Below, one piece after another: positions 62,534 to 64,000 of a stretch of 64,000 bases of DNA; the first letter of the stretch is position 1; each line of letters begins with the position of its first letter. The notes beneath the pieces were generated by a model. The model had not been told where the DNA came from. It made no database searches and saw nothing but the letters and a program-made list of their open reading frames with translations. Made by a program: the position numbers and the translations under genes. Source of the stretch: Hoplostethus atlanticus (Eukaryota > Chordata > Actinopteri > Trachichthyiformes > Trachichthyidae); NCBI GenBank assembly GCA_034670405.1, contig JAXDDX010000049.1, forward strand, positions 1,984,001 to 2,048,000. The letters are read 5' to 3'.

Positions 62534-64000
62534 ACCTGACAGCTTTACATAATCTACACTGCATTATAGTCATGCATGGACATCCATATTAATACGTTAT
62601 CACAGTGTGAGCAGATTATAGTGTATTTAATATAGCAAAGGTCAGACAAGAAAAAATACATGTTTTTGGGTTCGTATTACCAGCTAACCGATGCAATAGC
62701 TGAGCATCGCTATCATCCAGACGGATGGGTGTCGTGTGCTCCCTTTAGCAAATCCATCCACCAGAACATTAACTCTGGGGATGAGAAAGTGGAAGAGCCC
62801 TTAATGCTTCACTAGTTAGTAATGAATGAATTGACGCAAGGCATCGTTACAGGATGTCTGCTATGAACGTTGTTTCTTTCCTCAACCAAATATGACAAAT
62901 AAGGCTTCATCACATGCCTCGCGGAGACTCAGAGTCAAGCATGCAGCATCTGTAGTGAATAGGTCAAGTAAGAGCTGCTTTTCTCAGCTACCTACTAGGG
63001 AGCTTACAAAAGCACACACACACACATACATGCACAAACACCACGAACAAACCACTGAACAGAAATAGCCCAGATTATCCTAATCTCCGCACTTATCACT
63101 TTAGGCCCCTCCCTATTCTATATCTGTCATCTGTCTGCACACACCATCCGTAAGGAGAATACTGTTCACAGGGGGGAAACCCTTTGGAGATGGATGAAAC
63201 ATTTTAGGATTTAGGATTCATTTTCTACAAACTGCTACAGAGAAGTTTAGCCTCTCTCTGTGTTTCTACTATGAAGACATGTCTGCTTATGTCTTACATC
63301 AAATAAAGGCCCGAACCGGGAGAGCAAGACTGACAGAGTGACAGTGTGAGAGAGAGAGACAGAGACAGACACATTTAAAGAGGGGTATTCCCAGTGGGAG
63401 AATACACAACACTGGAAGTGACGTGTCTCACTTTACATTGACAACAGCAAACACGACGTGAGACGTAAAAAGCAGCAGTTGTCAATATAGGCTGATTTGC
63501 AGGACGTTATAACTTCTGAGCTGTTGGTTGTGATCATGATCAAAAAGCATTCGTGGAGATCAGAGAATGACTCAGCAGTTTTGTTCATCACACACTGACA
63601 CTTGAATCCACCCGCCCGCTTCAACTGACAGGGACGTAAAGCTTAGAAGGTCCCGAATGATAACTAAAACAGCACAGTGGACCACAGTAAAGGGACACAT
63701 GCTTCACACGGCTGTCACCGTGGGTGTCAAGTACTGAAGAGGTGTGTCCCAACAAAGACAGAGAGATAAAGGAAGTTATTAAGAATTGAAACAGGTACGT
63801 ATAAATAGTTCCAGAGATATCGGTGTTTAAGCTGAAGAGATTTTCCGAGTTGACAAACCACCACTGATAGGACGCACGGTACTCTCTCCAAGGAAGATCC
63901 CTGTAATAGGATATAGAACAGTGGTTATCTTGTCTTCTGAAAGAAAATATCTTCTCTGCGCTTTCTACAGCCTCCCCCTCCCTCTCCCCTTTTTCTCTGT

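Overview
The window is a piece of a ray-finned (teleost-type) fish genome. The evidence is an intron-rich vertebrate gene, very abundant (CA/TG)n and (GA)n microsatellites, tRNA-derived SINE copies of the DANA/Mermaid type, a Penelope-like reverse transcriptase remnant, a decayed PIF/Harbinger transposon and several small non-autonomous DNA transposons. I cannot resolve the species.

The one gene I can support is hcn1, a hyperpolarization-activated cyclic-nucleotide-gated channel, on the minus strand. Six consecutive coding exons are present (exons 3 to 8, numbered like the eight-exon mammalian gene): 52499-52660, 43771-43989, 37558-37704, 35395-35635, 29003-29167 and 21771-22870. All junctions are GT-AG, and the frame stays open for 2034 nt (677 residues plus stop). 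They encode S5, pore helix and selectivity filter, S6, C-linker, the cyclic-nucleotide-binding domain and the long tail ending in SNL. Assignment to HCN1 rests on GYGA and [10 protein letters not shown] in the pore region and on the tail ([38 protein letters not shown]). Exons 1 and 2 (N-terminus, S1-S4) are not here and should lie beyond base 64000.

Layout: 1-18.0 kb is intergenic DNA downstream of hcn1, with microsatellites, two SINEs, a Penelope-like fragment and a large foldback element. About 18.03-21.77 kb is the probable 3' UTR, ending at paired polyadenylation signals followed on the transcript strand by GU-rich sequence. 21.77-52.66 kb holds the six exons and five introns. 52.66-64.0 kb is part of intron 2. 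Introns carry a TTAA-flanked MITE (intron 7), a 17-copy minisatellite (intron 6), and an hAT-type MITE with a near-perfect 8-bp target duplication plus a Harbinger remnant (intron 3).

I found no novel multi-gene system. The points most worth checking are an Arg in the outer pore (GYGARAP) where human HCN1 has Gln, an RRDS motif close to the C-terminal SNL, a strong hairpin in the 3' UTR, the minisatellite, and the newly delimited mobile elements. Statements about human HCN paralogues come from memory of those proteins and were not checked by alignment.
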